This document shows positions 1 through 6,972 of a stretch of DNA of 10,097 bases, piece by piece. Each line of letters starts with the position of its first letter. Within the stretch, counting starts at the first letter, position 1. Position numbers and translations under genes: made by a program. Origin of the DNA: Fidelibacterota bacterium (GTDB taxonomy: Bacteria; Marinisomatota; SORT01); NCBI GenBank assembly GCA_022563775.1, contig JADFMS010000048.1, forward strand, positions 1-10,097, in the 5' to 3' direction. Under the pieces are notes generated by a model. The model was given only the letters and a program-made list of their open reading frames with translations, made no database searches and was not told the DNA's origin.

Positions 1-614
1 AATATTCGGGTAAAATCTCCCAAATTCAGACCGATGCAGAATTTTGTATTAAGGCAAACACACCGGGCGAGTTTATGGAAGACGAAACTATCGAACATTT
101 GATAGAAATTTCCAAGAAAACTTTTAACCTCGGTGGAGAAACTCGACATTATCTCTCGGAAGATGAACTGGAAAATCTTTCTATCAAACGTGGAACATTG
201 AACGTAAGTGATAGAAAGATAATCGAAAATCATGCCATGATGACTCTGAAAATGCTTAATGAGCTGCCATTCAGCAAGAAACTAAAACATGTTCCTGCTT
301 ATGCCGCATCGCATCATGAAAAGCTGGATGGAACTGGGTATCCTCTTAAAATGAAAGGTGAGGAGATATCTGCGCAAGCGAGAATAATGGCAATTGCAGA
401 TATTTTTGAAGCCCTAACGGCGAAAGACAGACCTTATAAAGAACCGATGATGCTTTCACAAGCGATCAAGATACTCGGCTTCATGGTAAAAGATGATCAC
501 ATTGACGGAGATTTTGTAGAAATATTTCTAAAAGAGGGACTCGCTGAAACATATGCTAAAGAACATCTGCTTCCGACTCAAATAGATTGGAAGACTTCTG
601 ATTTAGAAAACTAA
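1..614 (+). CDS. HD-GYP domain protein (c-di-GMP phosphodiesterase type), 3' part only
   Basis: The reading frame is open from the left edge (first full codon at position 3) to a TAA at 612-614, so the start and N-terminal part lie outside the window. A Met codon at 75 is internal, because the frame continues upstream of it without a stop. The hallmark HHExxDGTGYP motif is encoded at 312-344. It is followed by the ADIFEALTAxDRPYK segment, the usual distal metal-ligand Asp and signature of HD-GYP domains, and a conserved His precedes them in IIENHA. Family knowledge: HD-GYP proteins hydrolyse cyclic di-GMP in the cytoplasm with a di- or tri-iron centre. The HD dyad itself is not visible. In one HD-GYP subgroup it lies well upstream, separated by an insert, and the charged stretch before IIENHA may be that insert. 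Upstream sensory domains (GAF, PAS or response-regulator receiver) are possible but unseen. The gene converges on the M16 genes. Confidence 0.9.
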   Translation, partial: YSGKISQIQTDAEFCIKANTPGEFMEDETIEHLIEISKKTFNLGGETRHYLSEDELENLSIKRGTLNVSDRKIIENHAMMTLKMLNELPFSKKLKHVPAYAASHHEKLDGTGYPLKMKGEEISAQARIMAIADIFEALTAKDRPYKEPMMLSQAIKILGFMVKDDHIDGDFVEIFLKEGLAETYAKEHLLPTQIDWKTSDLEN

Positions 615-642
615 AAAACGCTCCGAAGAGGAGCGCTTTTTA
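615..642. terminator. Bidirectional rho-independent terminator
   Basis: A perfect 6-bp stem CGCTCC (619-624) / GGAGCG (630-635) closes a 5-base GAAGA loop. A-rich sequence lies on the left (613-618) and CTTTTT on the right (636-641), so both strands give a GC stem followed by a T-tract. It sits between the convergent HD-GYP gene (stop at 614) and the M16 gene (stop at 664-666) and could end transcription from both sides. Confidence 0.8.
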
Positions 643-663
643 ATTCTCACATATCCGATTAGA

Positions 664-2133
664 TCATTCCGGCATCGTCTCCTCACCCACTATATTTACA
701 TTCCCTTCATTGAGAGATTCGATTCCTTCTTTTACCTGAGCTATGTCACCGGAAATTACGAGTGTCATATGTTCAGGGTCGATCAGCTTTTGAGCTGTTA
801 CCATAACATCTTGCATCGTCACCGCCTGGATTTTTTCTCCATATGTGCTGTAGTAATCATCAGGCAGGTCATTAAGAAGCTGGGAACCGATAATGCCTGC
901 GATCTGGGAGGGCGTTTCAAAAGTTGATGGAAGCCTTTGAACGATGCTCTTTTTTGCATGCTCCAGCTCTTCGAGAGTTACATGTTCGCTTCGTATCCTT
1001 CTAAGTTCGTATAGAAATTCAACGATGGAAGAGTCCGTAACATCAGTCTTGACACTTGCTCTGGCAGAAAAAGAGCCTCCGCTTCTGCGGGCTGAAAAAC
1101 TACTTCGCGCCCCGTAAGTATATCCTTTATCTTCTCGTAGATTCAAATTCAATCTTGCGGAAAATTGTCCACCCAATATCATGTTCAAAACCACGGAATT
1201 AATATAATCTTCTGAGGCTCTCGATATGCTGTTATGTCCAAAATACAGATAAGATTGAGCTGCGTCCGGTTTGTCGACTAAATAGAAGGCAGTTTCACTG
1301 ATTTCAGGAATATCGTAATTCATAGTCTCAGGGATCATTCCGCTTTCCCAGCTGCCGAAGTGTTTTTCTAATATTGGAAGCATTTCTGATTCGGTGACAT
1401 CGCCGACAACTATCAGAGTTGCGTTATTCGATTTGTAATACGTAGAATAATAATTTTTCAAATCGCTCTGAGTGATAGAAGTAATGCTTTCTTTGGTTCC
1501 GGTTGTCGGTGTTCCGTATGGATGAGAGTCTCCATAAACGAGTTCGGCGAATGCTAAGGCAGCGAGAGTGATAGGCTGGTCTTTTCTTTGAAGAATTCGG
1601 GTCAACCTTCGTTCCCTTATTTTTTCCATATCCTTTGTCGGAAAAGTAGGATTGAGAGAAATATCGGCAAAGATCTCCATAGAAGTGTTAAGGTGTTTTT
1701 TTAGAGTCGAAAGAGTCACAAAACTTCCGTCCCAACCTGAACCTGAACCGAGTCTCGCTCCCACATAATCTTTAGCGTCAGCGATTTCAAATGCGTCTCG
1801 GGTTGTTGTTCCTTCATCGAGCATATCAGCCGTGAAACTTGCCGTGCCTGCTTTGCCGGCAGGATCAACGAAAGACCCCGATTTAATAACCAGTCTAATA
1901 TCAACTACGGGTAATTCATGATGCTCAACCAATTTTACTTCCAACCCGTTGGAGAGAGAAAAATTTTGTATTACCGGGAGGGCGAGATTAAGTGAACTGC
2001 CCTCGGCTGGTTGAATTGTTCTGTCGAACGGCGTTGAACTGTCTGCCGTTTTTGACCCGTAATCAGCTCCGGCACAGGCTGAAAAGATCATCAGCAATAA
2101 AAAATTAACAGTGTACAATAATGTTTTATTCAT
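664..2133 (-). CDS. Non-catalytic M16-family peptidase subunit, lipoprotein
   Basis: About 489 residues. The frame also allows an ATG at 2140-2142, but the GGAGGT at 2143-2148 would touch that codon. It lies 9 bases from the ATG at 2131-2133, which is the chosen start and gives a good signal peptide start (MNKTLLY). A hydrophobic stretch ends in the lipobox FSAC, with the lipidated Cys at about residue 20. The body is the M16 fold: the N-terminal half reads LSNGLEVKLVEHHELPVV...SGSFVDPAGKAG, but where active members have HxxEH it has TADMLDEG, so zinc and catalysis should be absent. The C-terminal half keeps the R/Y element (LREDKGYTYGA, about residues 332-342). Family knowledge: in two-gene M16B enzymes one subunit carries HxxEH and the other the R/Y pair. 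It lies 23-32 bases downstream of the HxxEH subunit gene, so co-transcription is expected. The likely location is a periplasm-facing membrane anchor. The substrate is unknown. Confidence 0.9.
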   Translation of the reverse strand: MNKTLLYTVNFLLLMIFSACAGADYGSKTADSSTPFDRTIQPAEGSSLNLALPVIQNFSLSNGLEVKLVEHHELPVVDIRLVIKSGSFVDPAGKAGTASFTADMLDEGTTTRDAFEIADAKDYVGARLGSGSGWDGSFVTLSTLKKHLNTSMEIFADISLNPTFPTKDMEKIRERRLTRILQRKDQPITLAALAFAELVYGDSHPYGTPTTGTKESITSITQSDLKNYYSTYYKSNNATLIVVGDVTESEMLPILEKHFGSWESGMIPETMNYDIPEISETAFYLVDKPDAAQSYLYFGHNSISRASEDYINSVVLNMILGGQFSARLNLNLREDKGYTYGARSSFSARRSGGSFSARASVKTDVTDSSIVEFLYELRRIRSEHVTLEELEHAKKSIVQRLPSTFETPSQIAGIIGSQLLNDLPDDYYSTYGEKIQAVTMQDVMVTAQKLIDPEHMTLVISGDIAQVKEGIESLNEGNVNIVGEETMPE

Positions 2134-2142
2134 TTTAGTCAT

Positions 2143-2148
2143 ACCTCC
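2143..2148 (-). promoter_or_regulatory. Shine-Dalgarno GGAGGT that decides the start of the downstream M16 gene
   Basis: On the minus strand GGAGGT is followed directly by ATGACTAAAATG. Zero spacing to the first ATG is too close for initiation, while 9 bases to the second is normal. This moves the start to 2131-2133. The site lies in the short gap after the upstream M16 gene (stop at 2166). Confidence 0.7.
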
Positions 2149-2165
2149 AAGATCAAATGTTTGAG

Positions 2166-3515
2166 TTATTTGGATGCTTGTAATTCCGGTTTCCCTTCAG
2201 GGACGACGCTCAAAATAATAAGATTATTTTTGTCAAGATACTTATTGGCAACTCTCTGGACGTCTTCGGCTGTGACATTCGAAAATCTCGAGAGGTCTTT
2301 TTCGAACCCGTCAGGAACTCCCGTCCAAGTGTAATAAGAATTGAGCCTGTCTGCTTTTCGTCCTATTGATTGAATCCCAAATACGAAACTTGCCTCGATA
2401 CTGTTTATCGCTCGACGCATCTCCCGTTCGGTTGGTAATTCATTTTGTATCTTCTCTACCTCTTCCCAGACAACTTTTTCGATTACGCTCAAATTCGTTT
2501 CGGGAGTGGCGGTTATCTCCATTTCGAACGAGCCGGCTATTTCTCTCGAAAATTGAAATGCCGCCGCATCCTGCGCAATGGGATTATCATATATCATCGC
2601 TCTGTAGAACCTCGAATTTTTACCGCTGGAAAGTACTTCACCGAGAACATCAAGAGCTGCCTCGTCTTCATCAAAGCGGGAAACGCTGTTCCATACAAAA
2701 TAAATGCGGGGAAGTTGAACTTTGTCTTCCATCATAAACCGGACTTCTTCCGTGAGGACGGGCATATCGGGATTCGGATGTACCACTTCGGGACCTGAGG
2801 GAATTTCTCCAAAGTATTTTTCTACCCAAACTTTTGCCTGACCTGAATCAAAATCTCCCGCTATGACAAGACTCGCATTATTAGGTCCATAATATGATTG
2901 GAAGAAATCTTTTATATCATCAAGCGAGGCAGCGGAAAGATCTTCCATCGAGCCGATCGTTGACCAATGATAAGGATGCTCTTCGGGGTAAAGTTTAAAA
3001 TAGATGTTTTCCCAAGCGAGTCCATAAGGTCTGTTTTCATAACTTTGCCGCCGTTCATTTTTAACTACATCTCTCTGGTTATCTAATTTTTTTTCAGTCA
3101 TAGCCGGAAGGAGCCACCCCATCCGATCTGATTCGAGCCAAAGCAACATTTCGAGATAATTACTCGGTGTCGTCTCATAATAGTTCGTCCTGTCTGAATT
3201 GGTAGAGCCGTTGAGGCTGCCTCCGACACCTTGAATAAGTATAAAATGTTTATCGTCTCCGACGTTTAAGGAACCTTGAAAGAGCATGTGTTCAAAGAGA
3301 TGAGCAAAACCTGTTCTTCCCGGTTTCTCATCTTTTGATCCGGTATGATACCATATATTTACGGTAACTATCGGCGCAGAACTATCATTATGAAGGATCA
3401 CCGTTAGACCGTTATCAAGCTTATACATCTCATTTTCAACGCTTATCTGTCCAACTGCTACAGTTGAAAGGCTTATCAAGACGAACAACAGAGTCGCATT
3501 TAATTTTTTATTCAT
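2166..3515 (-). CDS. Zinc metallopeptidase of family M16 (HxxEH subunit), exported
   Basis: 449 residues, normal for an M16B subunit. The start ATG at 3513-3515 has AGGAGA at 3521-3526, five bases away. The N-terminus (Lys-rich, then LLFVLISLSTVAVG) is a Sec signal peptide, probably cut after Gly22. The catalytic motif is HLFEH: His72 and His76 as zinc ligands and Glu75 as general base. The third ligand is Glu154 in KNERR, 77 residues after His76, matching the family spacing. The C-terminal half retains Arg302 (SSGKNSRFYR), but the Tyr usual in GLAY is replaced at IAQDA (Gln315), so half of the R/Y substrate-binding pair is missing. The partner gene just downstream has that pair intact but lacks HxxEH, which suggests an obligate heterodimer. 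Role (known for the family): cleavage of peptides or unfolded proteins inside a closed chamber. The actual substrate is not inferable. It is the first gene of the operon, behind the promoter at 3607-3635. Confidence 0.94.
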   Translation of the reverse strand: MNKKLNATLLFVLISLSTVAVGQISVENEMYKLDNGLTVILHNDSSAPIVTVNIWYHTGSKDEKPGRTGFAHLFEHMLFQGSLNVGDDKHFILIQGVGGSLNGSTNSDRTNYYETTPSNYLEMLLWLESDRMGWLLPAMTEKKLDNQRDVVKNERRQSYENRPYGLAWENIYFKLYPEEHPYHWSTIGSMEDLSAASLDDIKDFFQSYYGPNNASLVIAGDFDSGQAKVWVEKYFGEIPSGPEVVHPNPDMPVLTEEVRFMMEDKVQLPRIYFVWNSVSRFDEDEAALDVLGEVLSSGKNSRFYRAMIYDNPIAQDAAAFQFSREIAGSFEMEITATPETNLSVIEKVVWEEVEKIQNELPTEREMRRAINSIEASFVFGIQSIGRKADRLNSYYTWTGVPDGFEKDLSRFSNVTAEDVQRVANKYLDKNNLIILSVVPEGKPELQASK

Positions 3516-3606
3516 TGCATTCTCCTGTTAAAATAGTCAAACATAAAGGGGGCTCGATTTTGTTAATATTGATCCATAACCGAGTGCCATACTTAATATT
3601 ACAGAT

Positions 3607-3635
3607 ATTATAATAATATTTCAAGGAATTGTAAC
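3607..3635 (-). promoter_or_regulatory. Putative sigma70-type promoter for the M16 operon
   Basis: On the minus strand, GTTACA (3630-3635; 4 of 6 to TTGACA) is followed after exactly 17 bases by a perfect TATAAT (3607-3612). The predicted transcript would start near position 3600 and leave a leader of about 85 bases before the ATG at 3515. This is prediction by consensus only. Confidence 0.5.
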
Positions 3636-3648
3636 GAATTCTTGGTCG

Positions 3649-3677
3649 TTGACATTTCCATGCCATTTCCTTAATTT
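3649..3677 (+). promoter_or_regulatory. Putative promoter for the SLC13-SLC13-Usp operon
   Basis: A perfect TTGACA (3649-3654) is followed after 17 bases by TAATTT (3672-3677), a weak -10 box. A start near 3684 would give a leader of about 80 bases before the ATG at 3765. The -10 match is poor, so the call is tentative. It lies back to back with the minus-strand promoter, in an AT-rich 249-bp divergent region with no gene. Confidence 0.35.
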
Positions 3678-3764
3678 ACTACGAGCTTAATAACTTACGG
3701 TAATTCCTGACTTTAGTTTCAAAAATGCGCAATTAGAAAAGAGTAAAGAATATAAAAAATAGAC

Positions 3765-5540
3765 ATGGATAATATTTTATTAATAGGAATTCTTTTAGGA
3801 ACTCTCATACTGTTCATTTCGGACCGGTTATCGGCTGATCTTGTTGCGTTGTTGGCGCTTGTTGCATTGTTGCTATTTAAATTTATCACACCCGAAGAAG
3901 CCGTATCAGGGTTCTCAAACAGCGCGACGATAACTATCGGCGCCATGTTCATCCTTAGCGCGGGATTGATTCATACCGGATTAGTAGATCAATTGGCAGT
4001 GCTTGCGGCTGAAAAGATCAAGAATGCCCAGTACGGTTTGATGCTATTCATAATTGTGATCGCCGGAGGAGTTTCGGCGTTTATAAATAACACGGCTGTC
4101 GTAGCTGTATTTCTACCCGTAATTATTAAGATTTCAAGAGAACGGGGACTGAGTCCCTCCAAGTTTTTAATACCGCTTTCATTTGCTGCAATTCTTGGCG
4201 GGAGCGTGACACTTATCGGTTCGTCAACTAATATTCTCGTTAGCGCTATCGCAAAAGATCATGGACTCGCGGAATTTAAGATGTTTGAATTTGCTCCGGT
4301 CGGTATGACGCTCTTTGTGGCAGGAGGTTTATTTTTATGGCTGTTCGCGTATCGCATACTTCCCGAGAGGGCAAGTACCGGAGAATTGACTAAAAGTTAC
4401 AATATGAAAAGGTATCTGACGGAGATTACCGTCACCGAATCTTCTCCGCTGATTGGAAAGACACTCATGGAAAAAAAGATAGCCGAAACTTATGATGTCA
4501 ACATACTCGAGATCATCAGGGGAGAAGAAAAGATTTGGCGAAAGTTACGTTCAACTGCTATCGAAAAAGACGACCTTTTATTGGTGAGAGGAAGTGTACA
4601 GAATATTGTAAAATTTACAGCAGGTGAAAATCTTCAAAGTCTGGGCGATGCGGTGTTAGGAGATGAGGATCTCCAAGCAGAAGATGTTATTCTTGCAGAG
4701 GCTGTGATCGCTCCTAATTCTACGCTGATCGGTTACACGGTGAAAGAGATAAATTTTAGACAGCGATTCAGCGCATTTGTTCTTGCGGTACAAAGCCACG
4801 GAACTACATTTCGAGACAAAATTGGGCGAATCCCTCTGCATTTCGGTGATTCTTTACTATTGCAGGGGAGCAGTAAGGCGATTCAAAACCTTCAAAATAA
4901 TCAGGATTTTTTAATGTTAGAGGAGGTAAAACTCGAAAAATATCGAACAAATAAAGCATTATTAGCAATTGGCATAATCGCGCTTGTTGTTCTGTTTTCT
5001 GCTCTTGAACTCTTACCTATAATGGTAGCTGCTATATTCGGAGCCGTGTTAATGGTTGTAACCGGATGTATCAATATTAAAGAGGCTTATGCTAACATTG
5101 ACTGGATGGTAATTTTTCTTCTCGCGGGGCTGATACCGATGGGAATAGCTCTTCAAAAATCGGGGCTTGTCAGATCAGCGGCTGATAATCTTTTGATCCT
5201 ATTCGGAGATTTGTCTCCTGTTTTTATACTATCCGCGCTTTATATAGGTACCGTTCTGCTAACGTCTATTCTCTCAAATACCGCTACAGCAATTGTGGTA
5301 GCGCCGATCGGGATTTCTATGGCTCTCTCACTCGGAGTAAACCCCAAACCGTTTCTGATGGCTATTATGTTCGGCGCCTCAACCAGTTTGATAACTCCTA
5401 TCGGATATCAAACGAATACTTTAGTTTACAGTCCCGGAAGATATAAATTTATTGATTATCTTAAGGTAGGGTTACCACTCAATATCATGGCATGGCTGAT
5501 CGTTACACTTTTAATTCCCATTTTCTGGCCATTTCATTGA
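3765..5540 (+). CDS. SLC13/DASS-family permease with two RCK_C (TrkA_C)-like domains
   Basis: 591 residues: a hydrophobic N-half (about 1-200), two soluble regulatory domains, then a hydrophobic C-half (about 396-589). The N-half carries the first SNT-like motif, INNTAVVAVFLP (107-118), and GSSTN (152-156). The C-half carries SNTATAIVVAPI (504-515) and TPIGYQTN (544-551). These are the paired hairpin motifs that bind cation and anion in divalent-anion:Na+ symporters. Residues about 214-287 and 304-387 each read as an RCK_C fold (SSPLIGKTL...DDLLLVRG, then NSTLIGYTV...GDSLLLQG). Such domains in SLC13 permeases sit in the cytosol and are thought to bind a ligand and gate transport. The substrate (sulfate, dicarboxylate or other anion) cannot be told from sequence. 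It is the first gene of a three-gene operon. The ATG at 3765 is the only start after an in-frame stop at 3753-3755, and no strong Shine-Dalgarno precedes it. Confidence 0.93.
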   Translation: MDNILLIGILLGTLILFISDRLSADLVALLALVALLLFKFITPEEAVSGFSNSATITIGAMFILSAGLIHTGLVDQLAVLAAEKIKNAQYGLMLFIIVIAGGVSAFINNTAVVAVFLPVIIKISRERGLSPSKFLIPLSFAAILGGSVTLIGSSTNILVSAIAKDHGLAEFKMFEFAPVGMTLFVAGGLFLWLFAYRILPERASTGELTKSYNMKRYLTEITVTESSPLIGKTLMEKKIAETYDVNILEIIRGEEKIWRKLRSTAIEKDDLLLVRGSVQNIVKFTAGENLQSLGDAVLGDEDLQAEDVILAEAVIAPNSTLIGYTVKEINFRQRFSAFVLAVQSHGTTFRDKIGRIPLHFGDSLLLQGSSKAIQNLQNNQDFLMLEEVKLEKYRTNKALLAIGIIALVVLFSALELLPIMVAAIFGAVLMVVTGCINIKEAYANIDWMVIFLLAGLIPMGIALQKSGLVRSAADNLLILFGDLSPVFILSALYIGTVLLTSILSNTATAIVVAPIGISMALSLGVNPKPFLMAIMFGASTSLITPIGYQTNTLVYSPGRYKFIDYLKVGLPLNIMAWLIVTLLIPIFWPFH

Positions 5541-5544
5541 CAAT

Positions 5545-6951
5545 ATGATCAGAATAATACTCTATTGGATCGACACTCACAGGTGGTTTATTACGGCAAT
5601 TTTATCCTGTGTAGTGCTTGCTAACGTACCTACTCCCGAAGGATTGTCCGAAAACGGGATGGACGTAATAGCTATACTTGTCATGTCTACCATAATATTG
5701 ATAACGGCTCAGGTTCCGCTTCCAACCGTTCCACTTCTTATAGCGGTTTTTCAAGTTTTACTCGATGTAAACACTCCTAAGGGCGTTTCTCAATCCTTTA
5801 TGAGCGATTCTGTCTTCTTCATCATGGGTTCTCTCATGTTGGCCGTTGCGATAGTTCACCAAAAACTCGATAGAAGGATCGCATATTGGATATTGCATTT
5901 TGCGAAGGGGAGCATCACGCGACTATCAACGGGTTTTATATTAGTGTGTGCGATAATGGCATCATTTATCGGAGGACTTACAGTCGCTGCAATTATGCTG
6001 CCTGTGGCGATCACTATCGTAATTAACATCGATGAGAATCAAAAAAATATCCGCAATATCACGCTGATGCTAATGTTTTCCATAGCGTATGGCTGTGCCA
6101 TAGCTTCGATAGGTACTCCTTCGGGCGGCGCGCGAAATGCTGTTATGATCGATTACTGGTCGCGTTTATATGATATAAAAATTAGTTATTTCGAGTGGAT
6201 AAAATATGCCTATCCGATGGTACTGATTCAAATCCCGGTAGTAGCATTCTTATTAAGGATTACTTTCAAACCTGAAAAGATAAATATAGGCAATGCTCTC
6301 GATAAGCTTCGTGAATCGGTCAAGGCTGAAGGTAAAATGAACTATGCCGATTGGCTGACGGTATCAATTTTTCTTTTCATATTATTTTTATGGGTGACCT
6401 CAAGTGATACACTCGGATTAGGAATTCCCGCATTCATAGGAGTATCAGCGTATCTCGCCTTCGGTCTCATAAGCTGGGAAGAAATTAATAGAGGAGTTAA
6501 TTGGGGTGTGGTGCTGCTATACGGTTCTGCAATTTCATTGGGTATAGCGATGCAGAACACGGGCGCGGCATCATGGATAGCAAACGCTCTGCTGAGCGGT
6601 TTTACCTCTCTACATCTTGGAGGAGGATTGCTCCTTATGGTTATCATGGCTGTAATAACTATGCTGGTCGCCAACATCATGAGTAATGGACCGGCGGTAG
6701 CGGTGCTTGGTCCTATATTCTTAGAAGTTGCGGTTTTGTCTGATATGAGCGTTATTTTAGTGGGATTCATAATCGCTATGGCTTCTTCCTTTACTTATAT
6801 GACTGTAATAGGCTCGCCGGCAAATACAATAGTGTATGGGAGTAATTTCATCAAACCGAAAGACTTTTTCAAAGCAGGGTGGAAGATGAGCATAGCGTCG
6901 ATAATTATTTTAACACTTATATCTGCAACGTATTGGCAATTTCTTCAGTAA
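5545..6951 (+). CDS. Second SLC13/DASS-type permease, divergent SNT motifs
   Basis: 468 residues, hydrophobic throughout, without inserted soluble domains. It starts four bases after the stop of the first permease, with no clear Shine-Dalgarno, so translational coupling is likely. The family architecture is visible: hairpin 1 FIGGLTVAAIMLP (141-153), then GTPSGGARN (190-198), hairpin 2 IMSNGPAVAVLGP (378-390), and the closing GSPANTIVYG (423-432) followed by KPKDFFKAGW, a typical SLC13 tail. Compared with the SNT-containing hairpins of well-known members, hairpin 1 has Gly-Gly-Leu where Ser-Asn-Thr is expected, and hairpin 2 has SNG-Pro rather than SNT. That may change sodium coupling or the substrate. 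It is distant from the preceding permease, so this is not a recent duplication. It could work separately or as a partner of the first permease; sequence alone does not decide. The substrate is probably an organic or inorganic anion. Confidence 0.88.
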   Translation: MIRIILYWIDTHRWFITAILSCVVLANVPTPEGLSENGMDVIAILVMSTIILITAQVPLPTVPLLIAVFQVLLDVNTPKGVSQSFMSDSVFFIMGSLMLAVAIVHQKLDRRIAYWILHFAKGSITRLSTGFILVCAIMASFIGGLTVAAIMLPVAITIVINIDENQKNIRNITLMLMFSIAYGCAIASIGTPSGGARNAVMIDYWSRLYDIKISYFEWIKYAYPMVLIQIPVVAFLLRITFKPEKINIGNALDKLRESVKAEGKMNYADWLTVSIFLFILFLWVTSSDTLGLGIPAFIGVSAYLAFGLISWEEINRGVNWGVVLLYGSAISLGIAMQNTGAASWIANALLSGFTSLHLGGGLLLMVIMAVITMLVANIMSNGPAVAVLGPIFLEVAVLSDMSVILVGFIIAMASSFTYMTVIGSPANTIVYGSNFIKPKDFFKAGWKMSIASIIILTLISATYWQFLQ

Positions 6952-6972
6952 GATAGTGTTTAGGAGATCAAC

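Noticed and set aside
2366..2798. Open frames on the plus strand inside the HxxEH peptidase gene
   Set aside because: They overlap a complete, motif-bearing gene on the other strand, have no recognisable domain and no ribosome binding site, and their composition is that of an antisense shadow.
3765..5540. Arsenite (ArsB-type) pump identity for the first permease
   Set aside because: The hydrophobic halves share the ion-transporter superfamily fold, but the two RCK_C-like domains and the INNT/SNT hairpins fit SLC13-type permeases better. No ars genes are nearby.
6342..6770. Minus-strand open frame of about 140 codons within the second permease
   Set aside because: It is antisense to a clear membrane protein gene and its sequence is low-complexity Thr/Ser/Ile-rich, as expected from reading hydrophobic codons backward.
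3765..6951. The two permeases as one gene broken by a frameshift, or as a recent duplication
   Set aside because: Each has its own complete set of paired hairpin motifs and normal family length, and the two sequences differ strongly, so they are separate, intact and anciently diverged genes.
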